Part shown: positions 1 to 8,933 of the stretch, piece after piece
Position numbering within the stretch: position 1 is the stretch's first letter
Layout: every line of letters begins with the position of its first letter
Assembly (NCBI GenBank): GCA_965217825.1
Contig: OZ244571.1
Span: forward strand, 3,038,001-3,102,000
DNA from: VXNE01 sp965217825
Lineage (GTDB): Bacteria; Pseudomonadota; Gammaproteobacteria; Pseudomonadales; Azotimanducaceae
Length of the DNA: 64,000 nucleotides
Direction of reading: 5' to 3'
Made by a program: the position numbers and the translations under genes
Notes under the pieces: model-generated
Database searches by the model: none
What the model saw: only the letters and a program-made list of their open reading frames with translations
What the model was told of the DNA's origin: nothing

Positions 1-2298
1 GGGCGAAGTCACCGAAATCTCATCAGACGTTACGAACCCGCTCGCCGCTTGCTCAGTCAAAGCCAGGAAGTCCTCGTTGCGCCCCAAGCTCGCCACGGCG
101 ACGAACCCAAAGCTATCGTATCCGTCATACGTACCAAAGCCGTCATCGTAGCTCAGGCGTTGCGATTGTCTCGGAACGTTCACATCGTAGAACAGGAAAC
201 CGGTTTCATCGTACCCATACACCACCGAGGCATGCCCCCCCGGGCCTCCCGACTCCCGCATCAGCAGGATAAGAGGAGCTTGCAGGAACTGCAGGTATCC
301 CTTCATCGTCCGTATGAGAACTGCTTCGGGAAGAGCCTGCTCCACCTGCCATTGGCGATGAGCCCAAGTCTGACTCTGGGCCAATTGGGCGCGAGTAGCT
401 ACCAATTGGGCCACCTCGTCACTGAAGCCGCCGTAGAGCCCATCAGTGCGATTATTATAATACCAAACCGCATACCCCGACATCCCCAAGCAGTTGCCAT
501 TTGAAGTGAAGTAAATGTTCCCTTGGTTTCTGATCTGCCATCCATGAGTCCTCGGAGCAAAGTTAGTTTGGTAGCCCTGCGGAAGGCTTGCATCGAACGT
601 CGTAAGGACAAATGTCGAAAATGACCGCGACTCGAAGGTGATAGTATCCATGTCCGAGTCAATCGAGAGGATCCGGACCGGCTTATACTGTCCTCCTTCG
701 AAGTGCAGTGGCAGAAGAATCTGGTCCTGGCTCATCTCGGCGTCGTCATAGGCGACACGTATCTTAAACGGCCCGTTGATCTGATCTTGATCGGCTTCGC
801 TGACCTGAATCTCAAAGGCTTCGTCGACCTGTCGGAGTCCCGACGGTAGACCCATGGGAAGCTCCGCTTCCATCACCTCAATCTCGATCGGCTTTAGGAT
901 GGCGTCAGCAGGAATCATGATCGTCAGATCGCCGGCCTCGATGTCACCTCCATCTGGATCTGCCTCACCGCGACCGGTAAAAGTCGTGTCATCCGCGGTC
1001 GCAAGGCCTCGGATGACAACCAGCGCAGCGGCAACAGCGCCGTCATCATCGATCACCGTCAAACGGAAGATGAAATAGGTATTCTCCACAAGATTGGGCA
1101 ATGTGAACGATGCGATCGGACCATCCGCTCGGGACAGCTCAACAGCCGGCCCACGGACACTCTCCCAAAGATACGATACGATTCGTCCGTCGGGGTCGGA
1201 ACTCCCCGAGCCATCCAATACAACCAAGTTCCGTTCGTCGGCTTCCAGGTCAGGACCGGGATCAGCAACCGGTGGTCGGTTTATCTCGGCTAACATACCG
1301 GCGATCTGCCATGTCAGATTGGTGGTAGCACCGGTGATGCGATGCAAGGTACCTCTTGGTCCAAGGACATCGTAGTAAATCCAAGTCCCGGTCATCCCGT
1401 GACGGAGCAGAACTTCGTCGGCCCTGTCGGCATCGAGGTTGCCTACACCTACGAGTTGATAACTCTGATTCGACGTGACCCCAGTTAGGTTTTCGAGGGA
1501 GGCCCTCGTACCATCAATACGGTACGATATCCATTGTCCGTTGTCCCGGTGGCGAAGGAGGAGGTTATTGTAGCGACGATCGCCATCGAGATCGCCAATC
1601 CCCGCGAAGAGATAGTCGAGATTTGTTGTGGCGCCAGTGATGCGTCGAAGGACGGCCCTGCGGCCGTCGGTAACATAGTAAATCCATGCACCACTTGTAG
1701 TATGTCGAAGCACTAAATCATCCACGCCATCGCCATCGAGGTCCGCCACGGCCCGAATACGGTAGTCCAAGTTCGTCGTCACGCCAGTCAGGTGGCGTAG
1801 CTGTGCGCGCTCACCATCGAAGGAGTAAGAAATCCAGTTGCCGTTCTCGGCGTGACGGAGAACAATCTCCGAGTGCTCGTCACCATCGAGGTCGCCAACA
1901 CCTGCAACAACGTACTCAAGGTTTCGTGTGACGCCGGTTACGCGATGTAAAGTCGCATATCCGTCTCCAGCGATGACGTAGTAGATCCAACTGCCGTTTT
2001 CCGTGTGGCGTAGTAGAACTTCTTCACCGTTCTGATCGTTGAAGTTACCGATGCCAACCAACCGATAGTCGAGGTTCTTCGTGGCGCCAACTATTCGCTG
2101 GAGCACCGCTCGGGACTCGTCTACGGCATAATAGATCCAGCTTCCATTGTCCGCAGCCCGAAGTAGGATATCGTCTCGACCGTCGGCATCGAGGTCCCCC
2201 AATTGAGGTCCCGCCACAACGGTCATGCACGCCAGTGCCACAATATACTTGCCCAATAGACGGATGAGTTGAGAACTGTTCCACGGTCTACTAGCCAT
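1..2298 (-). CDS. Secreted FG-GAP repeat / PKD / papain-C39-like protein (C-terminus beyond window)
   Basis: The reading frame is open from an ATG at 2298 to the window edge (766 codons, no stop), so the C-terminus is missing. Residues 1-28 hold a hydrophobic stretch (YIVALACMTVVAG), probably a signal peptide or lipoprotein signal. About residues 30-340 contain six repeats of roughly 51 residues. Each has a calcium-binding-like core (GDLDADGRDD, DLDGDGVDD) followed by LLRH and GxWIYY, resembling FG-GAP/VCBS propeller blades. A PKD/Ig-like domain follows (PPVADPGPD, LDGSGSSDPDG). After about residue 600, NCLGMSGYAVWYY and, about 90 residues later, GGHASVVYGYD place a Cys and His as in papain-like or C39-like peptidases. 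Inference: an exported surface or secreted protein with a possible peptidase domain. The insertion-sequence remnant begins only 78 bp upstream of the start and may have displaced its promoter. Confidence 0.75.
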   Translation of the reverse strand, partial: MASRPWNSSQLIRLLGKYIVALACMTVVAGPQLGDLDADGRDDILLRAADNGSWIYYAVDESRAVLQRIVGATKNLDYRLVGIGNFNDQNGEEVLLRHTENGSWIYYVIAGDGYATLHRVTGVTRNLEYVVAGVGDLDGDEHSEIVLRHAENGNWISYSFDGERAQLRHLTGVTTNLDYRIRAVADLDGDGVDDLVLRHTTSGAWIYYVTDGRRAVLRRITGATTNLDYLFAGIGDLDGDRRYNNLLLRHRDNGQWISYRIDGTRASLENLTGVTSNQSYQLVGVGNLDADRADEVLLRHGMTGTWIYYDVLGPRGTLHRITGATTNLTWQIAGMLAEINRPPVADPGPDLEADERNLVVLDGSGSSDPDGRIVSYLWESVRGPAVELSRADGPIASFTLPNLVENTYFIFRLTVIDDDGAVAAALVVIRGLATADDTTFTGRGEADPDGGDIEAGDLTIMIPADAILKPIEIEVMEAELPMGLPSGLRQVDEAFEIQVSEADQDQINGPFKIRVAYDDAEMSQDQILLPLHFEGGQYKPVRILSIDSDMDTITFESRSFSTFVLTTFDASLPQGYQTNFAPRTHGWQIRNQGNIYFTSNGNCLGMSGYAVWYYNNRTDGLYGGFSDEVAQLVATRAQLAQSQTWAHRQWQVEQALPEAVLIRTMKGYLQFLQAPLILLMRESGGPGGHASVVYGYDETGFLFYDVNVPRQSQRLSYDDGFGTYDGYDSFGFVAVASLGRNEDFLALTEQAASGFVTSDEISVTSP

Positions 2299-2375
2299 GT
2301 GCTGTGATTCCCATTGACAGAGGTTCGAACAGCGGCATGATACAATGGGTGCTCGTGGCCTGCCAGACGGAGAGT

Positions 2376-2433
2376 TGTCCAAACGCTAAATGAGCCTGGG
2401 GGATGGCACGGTTTCCAACGCTAGATGAGCCTG
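2376..2433 (+). repeat. Left-end double motif of the decayed insertion sequence
   Basis: Two copies of a TCCAA(N)CG...ATGAGCCTG motif begin at 2378 and 2414, 36 bp apart. The same paired arrangement (35 bp apart) occurs at the left end of the intact element at 16394. This marks the left boundary of the remnant; no matching right end was found. Confidence 0.65.
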
Positions 2434-2463
2434 AAGTGCGGTGTCTGGACGATCATTCGGAGG

Positions 2464-3216
2464 ATGATCGTGGCGCTGCAGACCGAACGACTGCGCTACG
2501 AGGCGCTGGACCGGCCCGGGAAGGGTGCAGTCGCGAGTACCTTGGCAAGACAACCGGCCTGTCCCGCGCGCAGGTGACCTGTCTCATCGCCCAGTACCGG
2601 ACGGCGGGGCGTGTCGAGGACTGGCGCGGCACCAACGGCGGGCGGCCCTTCGCGCGGGTCTACACGCCGACGGACATCCGGCTGCTGGCCGAGGCCGACG
2701 AGATCGGCGGCCAGCTCTGCGGCCCGGCGGCGTGCGAGGTGCTGCGGCGGGAGTACGAGGTGTTCGGCGACGCATGCTACGAGCGCCTGTCACGGCTGTC
2801 CGTATCGCACCTGTACAACCTGGCGGTCGAAGACCTAACGCGCCAGGCGGACCACGGTGAACCACACCAGGCCGACCGCGGCGGGCATCGGCGAGAGGCG
2901 GCGGCCGGACCCGGGCGGCAAGCCCGGCTTCGTCCGCGTGGACACGGTGCACCAGGGGGAACCGCGATCGCGAGAAGGGCGTCTACGACATCAACCTAGT
3001 GGACGAGGTCACGCAGTTCGAGCACGTCGGCGCGGTGGCCGATTTCCGAGGCGTTCCTGCTGCCGGTGCTGGAGGAGATGCTCGTCACGCTGCCGTTCGC
3101 GGGCATCGGCTTCCACGCGGACAATGGCTCGGAGTACGTCAACCACCGGGTTGCGGCGCTGCTCAACAAGCTGCACGTCGCCGACTTCACGAGGTCGCGC
3201 CCACCGGTCCAACGAC
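2464..3216 (+). pseudogene. Decayed integrase-core (DDE) transposase
   Basis: This is a broken relative of the intact transposase at 16478-17737. Matching segments occur in successive frames: MIVALQTERL at 2464; TGLSRAQVTCLIAQYRTAGR to LSRLSVSHLYNL up to about 2825; PGFVRVDTVHQG near 2925; the DEVTQF segment near 3003; and FHADNGSEYVNHRVAALLNK near 3110. Moving between them needs several frameshifts, and an internal deletion removed much of the N-terminus. The match stops after RSND near 3216, so the third acidic residue and the C-terminus are gone. Similarity to the intact copy is clear but far from identical, so this is an older insertion of a related element. 3217-3328, up to the IS66 end, shows nothing recognisable. 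Confidence 0.8.
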
Positions 3217-3365
3217 AAGCTTCATGCGTCACACAGCACTCCTTTGGGTCTCTGACGTACAACCTTGGCGTAACGTTTTGATCGAGGTCGGTATTTCATG
3301 GGCGGTTCCTGGTCGGGCGCATAGAGATGTAAGCGTTCGGTCGTCCCGCGACGGCGGGCAGGGTG

Positions 3366-4247
3366 TCACCGGTTGAGGACTCGTTTCCAGTCTTTTCTGA
3401 GCGGTCGGAGCCAGATGTCCTTTCGAGGCTTGTCGAACTGCCTTTGCCGATCATAGCGCCCGCGTCCCCGGGTGGTTCCGACATGGACCCAGCCGGAAGC
3501 CCTGTAGACGGCGCCGGTGTATCGCGGTGTTTCGACGAACGTCTCGATCAGCACGGGCTTTGTGTTGTAGCGCTCGGTCCAGTCCTCGGGCAGGCGGCGG
3601 CGGACGATGGCGAGGAGGTGCGAGCCGAGGTTGGGGATTTCGATCCAGGGCAGGATGAGGAACCTCGGATTGTCGACCACCAGCGGGAGGTTCTTCTCGC
3701 GCAGCCGCGGCGTCCATCCGATGAAGTTGTCGCGCGCGGCGAGCTTCCAGGCGGCGGTGGAGAAGCCGAGCATGGCGATGGGCCCGCCGTCGCGGTCGTG
3801 GACGGCGTAGCGCATCTGGGCGCCGACCAGGGTCTTGTAGCCGAGATAGTGATGGCGGGCGACGAACTCGTTCCACAGCTTGCCCGCGCGGGTGCCGCCC
3901 GCGACGGTGCGCAGGTCGAGCGGGCGCACCTCGTCAAGCGTTGTCGGCGCCGGGAACAGCGGCGGTTCGGTGTCCGGCCCGAAGACGATGGGCCCGGGCC
4001 GGTTCTGCCGCCACTTCGGCGGCGGCAGGGTGATCAGGCCATCCTTGTGCATGGCCAGCATGGTGACCCGGGCCATCATGTCCTTGAGCCCGCCGTCGGG
4101 CTTGAGCCAACCGACGCGCCGGCAGAACTCCCGCGACAGGGCATGGCGGGTCGGCGCCGGCGGGCCGGCGATCAACGCGCGCAACAGCGCCATCTCCCCC
4201 GGCGTGAAGTCGCGCCCGTGATAGCGGCACTCGACCGCGCCGGTCAT
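3366..4247 (-). CDS. DruA-like DUF4338 protein, left copy
   Basis: This is a 293-residue protein of the DUF4338 family, which includes DruA of the Druantia anti-phage system. Recognisable stretches are LWNEFVARHHYLGYKTLVGA, AMLGFSTAAWKLAARDNFIG, NNPRFLIL-type VDNPRFLILPWIEIPNLGSH and a C-terminal GTTRGRGRYDR. Its ATG overlaps the stop of the IS66 tnpC fragment by 4 bp (ATGA), so translation is probably coupled to the transposase. The copy at 8930-9811 encodes the same protein. No druB, druC, druD or druE gene lies nearby, so a complete Druantia system is not present. The position just inside an IS66-type end points to a transposon passenger. The biochemical role is unknown. The same stretch also lies inside a longer, unrelated reading frame that runs into tnpC; the short start is preferred because of the overlap. 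Confidence 0.75.
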   Translation of the reverse strand: MTGAVECRYHGRDFTPGEMALLRALIAGPPAPTRHALSREFCRRVGWLKPDGGLKDMMARVTMLAMHKDGLITLPPPKWRQNRPGPIVFGPDTEPPLFPAPTTLDEVRPLDLRTVAGGTRAGKLWNEFVARHHYLGYKTLVGAQMRYAVHDRDGGPIAMLGFSTAAWKLAARDNFIGWTPRLREKNLPLVVDNPRFLILPWIEIPNLGSHLLAIVRRRLPEDWTERYNTKPVLIETFVETPRYTGAVYRASGWVHVGTTRGRGRYDRQRQFDKPRKDIWLRPLRKDWKRVLNR

Positions 4248-4855
4248 CCGGGCGCCATCAACTCGTTCCGGCGCTCCGCGTCCATCGACCAGGGCGGCCA
4301 GGGCGAGAGGTCGTCCGGCGCGCGGCCGCCGTTGTCCGCGCACGCCGCAAGCCACGCGGTCAGCCAGCGAAGGACATCCGCGCCGTTCAATGCCAGGGTG
4401 CCGACCGTGGAGTACATCATTGCCGTGAACCGGGCTCCGGCCTCGCTGTCGGAGCCGAAGGAGAGACGTCTGCCAATGGCCGCCCCCCTGAGCATGCGCT
4501 CGGAAAAATTGTTGTCCATGGGAACGTCCGGCCGGTCGAGGAACACGCTCAACCCCTCGCGATGGTTCAACAGGGAGCGGAGCGGCTTGCCCTCGCGGGC
4601 GTCGTCCGGGAGGCCGTCGAGTTCCCGTCGCGCCGCCGCGAACAACCGCCCGCACTCGCGTTCCAGTTCGCGGTGCGCCGCCGCGAACGCGCGGTTCTGG
4701 CCATCGGGGCCGAGACCGGCGTCGTAGTGCTCGAGCCGCGCCCCGTTCAACCGGTAAAGCCGCGCGATGCGCCCGGTCCAGCGCCGCTCCCAGTCCGCCA
4801 GCGCCTCGTTGCCGGCCGCGCACTTGATGAAATCCCGGCGCACATGCGCGAAGAG
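4244..4855 (-). pseudogene. tnpC: IS66-family transposase TnpC, C-terminal fragment (left copy)
   Basis: About 200 residues match the C-terminal part of IS66 TnpC. Key stretches are FAHVRRDFIK at the break, LNHREGLSVFLDRPDVPMDN, NNFSERMLRGAAIGRR, and MMYSTVGTLALNG. Intact IS66 TnpC proteins are around 500 residues, so the N-terminal half is missing. Homology begins exactly at the 18-bp palindrome that ends the RIT element. This suggests that the RIT inserted into tnpC. A frame remains open through the RIT end (to 5017), but those residues come from the RIT terminus and not from a transposase. Confidence 0.85.
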
Positions 4856-4971
4856 ATGTTGCATGCAACATCTTTGGGCATATGTTGCGGCCCGGATTAT
4901 GTTGCCGAGAGCCGGCATCGCCGCACTGGACATGAAGATCCTCGTTTTGTCCGCAACATAACGTGCTTCAA

Positions 4972-5967
4972 TCACAGTGCGCCAAGGAAGGCCATCAGCC
5001 CCTTGTTCTCCTTCCACGGTCTATCCGGTCCGGGCTCCGCGGCATCGCAGAGCGCCATCGCCCTTGCCTTCGTCTCGAGATCGATCTCGGCGTAGATGTT
5101 GGTGGTATCCAGGCTGGCATGACCGAGCCAGGCGCGGATCGTGTTCAGGTCGACACCGGCCTGAAGCAAGTGGCTGGCGCTCGTGTGCCTCACGACATGG
5201 GGCGTTACTTTCCTCCCGGCCAGGGCCTGAACGCCACCGGCACAACGCTCAACAAGCCGATAGACCCCGAACCGCGTGTAGGGTCTTCGCTGCCGGCTGA
5301 GGAAGACGGCATCGCCGGCTTTCCGTCCCTGTATCAGCTCCTCAAGCGCGCTTTCGGTGCGCGGCCACAGCGGACATTGACGGCGCTTTCCGCCCTTGCC
5401 GTGAACGGTGACGAGCGCGTGACCGCCGTCGCCTCGCCCGATCCGAAGATCGCTCGCCACCAGCTCCGTCGCTTCGGAGACGCGCGCCCCGGTGTTGTAG
5501 AGGAACAGGAGCAGAGCGTGTTCGATCCGGCCCCTCGGCGTCCGGCGGTCGGGAACTTCCAGCAGCGCCGTCATCTCGTCCTTGCTGAGCCAGCCGATCG
5601 GCTGCGGCGCTGCCTTCTTCAATGCGATCGCACGGATGTTGGCGCTCCACTCAAGATGGGCGGGATCGCGGCTGGCGACGAAGCGGGCGAAGGCGCGGAT
5701 CGCCGTCAGGCGTTGGTTGCGGGTCTGCGCGGAGCAGCCGCGGTCATCTTCGAGATGGGCGAGGAACTGCAGTACGCGGCGAGCCGTGAGATCCCGCACC
5801 GTCAGGCGGTCGACCGGCTTGCGGGTCCTGGAGGCGGCGAACGGCAGCAGTAGCGTAAAGGTATCGCGGTAGCTCTTCTGCGTGTTGCGGGCGAGGTTGC
5901 GCTCGGTGACGATGTGTTCGGTCAGGAAGCGCCGGAGCCACGGGCCGAGTGTGCGGGGCTCACTCAT
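4972..5967 (-). CDS. ritC: RIT tyrosine recombinase, third gene
   Basis: This is a 331-residue tyrosine recombinase. The N-terminal SAM-like DNA-binding part covers about residues 1-95 (LARNTQKSYRDTFTLLLPFA). The catalytic domain shows the first Arg in NTGARVSEATEL, HVVRHTSASHLL for H-x-x-R, GHASLDTT, and the nucleophile Tyr in NIYAEID. All catalytic residues appear present. The start chosen is ATG at 5967, preceded by GGAGG and overlapping the ritB stop by 8 bp; a longer frame to 6012 overlaps ritB further and lacks this site. It should act with the two upstream recombinases on the GCAACAT-bearing ends. The gene symbol follows the RIT order and is not a proof of orthology. Confidence 0.85.
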   Translation of the reverse strand: MSEPRTLGPWLRRFLTEHIVTERNLARNTQKSYRDTFTLLLPFAASRTRKPVDRLTVRDLTARRVLQFLAHLEDDRGCSAQTRNQRLTAIRAFARFVASRDPAHLEWSANIRAIALKKAAPQPIGWLSKDEMTALLEVPDRRTPRGRIEHALLLFLYNTGARVSEATELVASDLRIGRGDGGHALVTVHGKGGKRRQCPLWPRTESALEELIQGRKAGDAVFLSRQRRPYTRFGVYRLVERCAGGVQALAGRKVTPHVVRHTSASHLLQAGVDLNTIRAWLGHASLDTTNIYAEIDLETKARAMALCDAAEPGPDRPWKENKGLMAFLGAL

Positions 5968-6913
5968 GATCGCCTCCGTTGACATAACTGTCGAAGCGGA
6001 CCGAGGCCTCATGCAGCAGTTCGGGCGTCATCGACAGATAGACCTGGGTGCCATCGAGATGGGCGTGGCCGAGCCAGGTGGAGAGCGCCGGCAGCAGCCG
6101 CTGCACATCGGAGCCTTGTCGATACCAGGAGGCCAGCCGGTTCACAGCCGCCGTGTGGCGCAGAGAATGAAAGCACGGCGGTTGCCGTCCATCGTCCTTG
6201 TCATGGTGGATCGCGGCCGTCTGGAGCAATCTTGCGAACGCGAACCGAACGGTGCCTTTGACCAAAGGCGTGCCATCTCGGTTTGCGAGGAAGGTCGAGG
6301 CGGTGCCCTTCGGCAACGGGCACCGCGCGCGCTTGGCGGCGTAGACCCGCAGGGCATCGGCAAGTTGAGGACCGACAGGAACGAGGCGGGTCTTGTAGAA
6401 CTTGGTATCGCGTATGGTCAGCATCGTATCGGGCAGGTCGACATCGTCGAGCGTCAGGCGTTGTGCCTCGCCGAACCGCAGCCCCGCGCCGTAGAGAAGC
6501 AGGAGCAATGCGCGCAAGGTGTCGCCGTCGAGCTGGACCGGGCGCTGCCGGCTGATGTCGATGGCGCCGAACAGGCGCTGCAACTCGTCATGCGAGTAGA
6601 CGTGGGGCGGTGCCGACCGCGGCTGTCTCGGTTCGTCATCCGGCGCCGGGAGCGGCGAACGGGCCGCGTAGCCGCGGCTGATCGCGTAGCGGTAGAACCC
6701 GGTCAAGGCGCTGTACTTGTTCGCCCGGTACCGGGTGAGTCGGCCGTTGCCGGCAAGGAAGCTGAGAACATCCGCATCGGCGACGGAGCCGCAGTCGATG
6801 TTCGCGCCGACGTGCTTGCTGAAGTAGTGCAGCATTCGTGCGCTGGTGTCGAACTTCGCGCCGTGGGCCTGTCGCCATGCGATATACCGGTCGATCGCAT
6901 CCCGGAGAATCAT
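5960..6913 (-). CDS. ritB: RIT tyrosine recombinase, second gene
   Basis: This is a 317-residue tyrosine recombinase. The N-terminal core-binding domain contains TRYRANKYSALTGFYRYA. The catalytic motifs are YGAGLRFGEAQRL (Arg I), HSLRHTAAVNRL (H-x-x-R), WLGHAHLDGT and the Tyr in QVYLSMT. Its ATG overlaps the stop of the upstream recombinase by 4 bp (ATGA), and its own stop overlaps ritC by 8 bp, so the three are almost certainly translated as one coupled unit. The extended spacing between the second Arg and WLGH (SWYRQGSDVQRLLPALST) is typical of this middle member. Known RIT family behaviour suggests that all three genes are needed for movement; nothing in this sequence tests that. Confidence 0.85.
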   Translation of the reverse strand: MILRDAIDRYIAWRQAHGAKFDTSARMLHYFSKHVGANIDCGSVADADVLSFLAGNGRLTRYRANKYSALTGFYRYAISRGYAARSPLPAPDDEPRQPRSAPPHVYSHDELQRLFGAIDISRQRPVQLDGDTLRALLLLLYGAGLRFGEAQRLTLDDVDLPDTMLTIRDTKFYKTRLVPVGPQLADALRVYAAKRARCPLPKGTASTFLANRDGTPLVKGTVRFAFARLLQTAAIHHDKDDGRQPPCFHSLRHTAAVNRLASWYRQGSDVQRLLPALSTWLGHAHLDGTQVYLSMTPELLHEASVRFDSYVNGGDHE

Positions 6914-8157
6914 GCCAGGCCCTCCAGGTCGATGTCGGCAACCTCGCGGAGGGCGCCGAGTTGTATTTTGGCGTAGGTCGAGGTGGCCGAGACACTGCGA
7001 TGTCCGAGATAGTCACCAACCTCCTTCATCGACAGGCCCTGGTCGAGCAGATGTTGCGCCGCCGCGTGGCGCAGCGCATGCGGACCGCGACGCTTGCCGG
7101 CCATGCCAAGGCGGTCGAGCCGACTTCTGACGACGTGCGAGATCGCACTCCTGCTCAGCGGACGGATCGGGGCGTTCAATGTGAGGAACAGCGCCCGCTC
7201 GGGACGCGGGGGACGAAGCTCGCGGAGATAGCGCAGGATCGCCTGTCCGACGCCGCGGGAGAGCGGGTAGTGATGCGTGCGTCCCGGCTTCGGGCGGCGC
7301 ACCCGCAGTGTCTCCTCCTCCCAGTCCAGATCGTCGAGCCGCAGGCCGGCGACCTCGCCGGACCGCAAGGCATAGGCGATCAACACCGTCAAGATGGCGC
7401 GGTCGCGCAGGTCGGCCGACCGGTCGCCCTCGGTGGTGGCGAGCAGGCGCAGAACTTCGCGCCGGTTCAGCCCCTTCGGGACCGTTTCGCCGGGATGGAA
7501 CCGCGACGGCATGATCCCGTCGGCCAGTCCCGGTTTGCACCAGTGCTGACGTTCGGCGAATCGGAAGAAGGTGCGAAGACGCTGCGCGTAATCGTGGATA
7601 GTGACCCGGCTGCAGTCGCGAGCGTGCCAGCGCGCGACCGCCTGGTCGACTTCGGCGATCCCGACCGAAGCCAGTGCGACACCGTGTTCATCAAGCCGAT
7701 CAAAGAAGCGATCCACCGTGCCGCGGCAACCGCGAATCGTGTCTTCGGACCACCCGCGCTCTTTACGCATCCACGCTGCGAAGACGGCGACCTCGTCGGC
7801 GTGGGCGTGTTGCGCCTTGCGAGGTTCTTCGAGCTTATCCACGAAGCGCAGCCATCGCACCGCGTGGCCCAAAAATCTCTGACAAGCCTCTGGATCCGCG
7901 GGCAGGCCGCATCGACGCACACCGGGAAGCGACCATCGCCCGGCGACGGCCTCGACTTGGGCTACGCTTACCTGATCGCCTTCGCGCAGATCGAGAAGAC
8001 GAATCAGGCTGGTCTGATGAACCGCAATCTTGCGCAATGTGGACGACCGGGTCCCCGCCTGTGCGCAATGGCTGAGGTAGCCCAGCCGTTCCTCAAGCAG
8101 CGGTGCGGCGTGATAGCTGGCTATGGTGCCGCGGTCGATGAACAAGTCCTCGAACAT
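6910..8157 (-). CDS. ritA: RIT tyrosine recombinase, first gene
   Basis: This is a 415-residue tyrosine recombinase, the longest and first of the trio. The N-terminal 130 residues are an additional domain before the SAM-like region (WSEDTIRGCRGTVDRFFDRL). Catalytic motifs are AYALRSGEVAGLRLDDLDW (Arg I), HALRHAAAQHLL (H-x-x-R), YLGHRSVSATS and the Tyr in STYAKIQ. ATG at 8157 has an AGGAGA ribosome-binding site. That site can pair with upstream TCTCC (8178-8182 with 8165-8169), so translation may be restrained by a small hairpin. The 58 bp between the start and the right inverted end must hold any internal promoter; I saw no convincing one. Confidence 0.85.
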   Translation of the reverse strand: MFEDLFIDRGTIASYHAAPLLEERLGYLSHCAQAGTRSSTLRKIAVHQTSLIRLLDLREGDQVSVAQVEAVAGRWSLPGVRRCGLPADPEACQRFLGHAVRWLRFVDKLEEPRKAQHAHADEVAVFAAWMRKERGWSEDTIRGCRGTVDRFFDRLDEHGVALASVGIAEVDQAVARWHARDCSRVTIHDYAQRLRTFFRFAERQHWCKPGLADGIMPSRFHPGETVPKGLNRREVLRLLATTEGDRSADLRDRAILTVLIAYALRSGEVAGLRLDDLDWEEETLRVRRPKPGRTHHYPLSRGVGQAILRYLRELRPPRPERALFLTLNAPIRPLSRSAISHVVRSRLDRLGMAGKRRGPHALRHAAAQHLLDQGLSMKEVGDYLGHRSVSATSTYAKIQLGALREVADIDLEGLA

Positions 8158-8321
8158 GATCGTATCTCCTTTTGGTTGGAGACATGACCATGGCAGACAA
8201 ATGCGAATCAGAAAATTATGTTGCGGACAAAACGAGGATCTTCATGTCCAGTGCGGCGATGCCGGCTCTCGGCAACATAATCCGGGCCGCAACATATGCC
8301 CAAAGATGTTGCATGCAACAT

Positions 8322-8933
8322 CTCTTCGCGCATGTGCGCCGGGATTTCATCAAGTGCGCGGCCGGCAACGAGGCGCTGGCGGACTGGGAGCGGCGCTGGA
8401 CCGGGCGCATCGCGCGGCTTTACCGGTTGAACGGGGCGCGGCTCGAGCACTACGACGCCGGTCTCGGCCCCGATGGCCAGAACCGCGCGTTCGCGGCGGC
8501 GCACCGCGAACTGGAACGCGAGTGCGGGCGGTTGTTCGCGGCGGCGCGACGGGAACTCGACGGCCTCCCGGACGACGCCCGCGAGGGCAAGCCGCTCCGC
8601 TCCCTGTTGAACCATCGCGAGGGGTTGAGCGTGTTCCTCGACCGGCCGGACGTTCCCATGGACAACAATTTTTCCGAGCGCATGCTCAGGGGGGCGGCCA
8701 TTGGCAGACGTCTCTCCTTCGGCTCCGACAGCGAGGCCGGAGCCCGGTTCACGGCAATGATGTACTCCACGGTCGGCACCCTGGCATTGAACGGCGCGGA
8801 TGTCCTTCGCTGGCTGACCGCGTGGCTTGCGGCGTGCGCGGACAACGGCGGCCGCGCGCCGGACGACCTCTCGCCCTGGCCGCCCTGGTCGATGGACGCG
8901 GAGCGCCGGAACGAGTTGATGGCGCCCGGATGA
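8322..8933 (+). pseudogene. tnpC: IS66-family transposase TnpC, C-terminal fragment (right copy)
   Basis: This is identical in protein sequence to the left copy and starts at the same palindrome. It has FAHVRRDFIK, RPDVPMDNNFSERMLRG and RFTAMMYSTVGTLALNG, and lacks the N-terminal half. Both fragments are C-terminal and point away from the RIT. A simple insertion into one tnpC would leave an N-terminal piece on one side, so a later duplication or rearrangement is required. Confidence 0.85.

Larger units (their letters stand above)
3329..4961 (-). repeat. Left arm of a 1633-bp inverted repeat (IS66-type 3' end)
   Basis: Position x in this arm pairs with 13177 minus x in the arm at 8216-9848. 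Reading inward from both outer ends and at the inner ends, I saw one mismatch (3349 versus 9828). The encoded proteins are identical over the shared part. The outer end reads GTAAGCGTTCGG, which fits the GTAAGCG terminus known for IS66-family elements. The 8 bp outside each arm (ATAGAGAT and CCCGGCAG) do not match, so no target duplication pairs the two outer ends. The inner 107 bp are probably the RIT element end. Confidence 0.9.
4855..8322 (-). mobile_element. RIT (recombinase in trio) element
   Basis: Three overlapping tyrosine recombinase genes run in one direction between 107-bp inverted ends (4855-4961 and 8216-8322). This matches the known architecture of RIT elements. Each end has an 18-bp perfect palindrome (GATGTTGCATGCAACATC) at the outer side and three further copies of GCAACAT or its complement ATGTTGC. 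These are good candidates for recombinase-binding sites. The limits are inferred from where IS66 TnpC homology starts on both sides. The inverted identity continues beyond these ends for 1.5 kb into the IS66/DruA arms, which ordinary RIT insertion would not explain. Confidence 0.8.

Noticed and set aside
3363..4727. 454-residue plus-strand frame, with its mirror at 8450-9829
   Set aside because: It is antisense to the DruA-like and tnpC genes in high-GC DNA and shows no family similarity.
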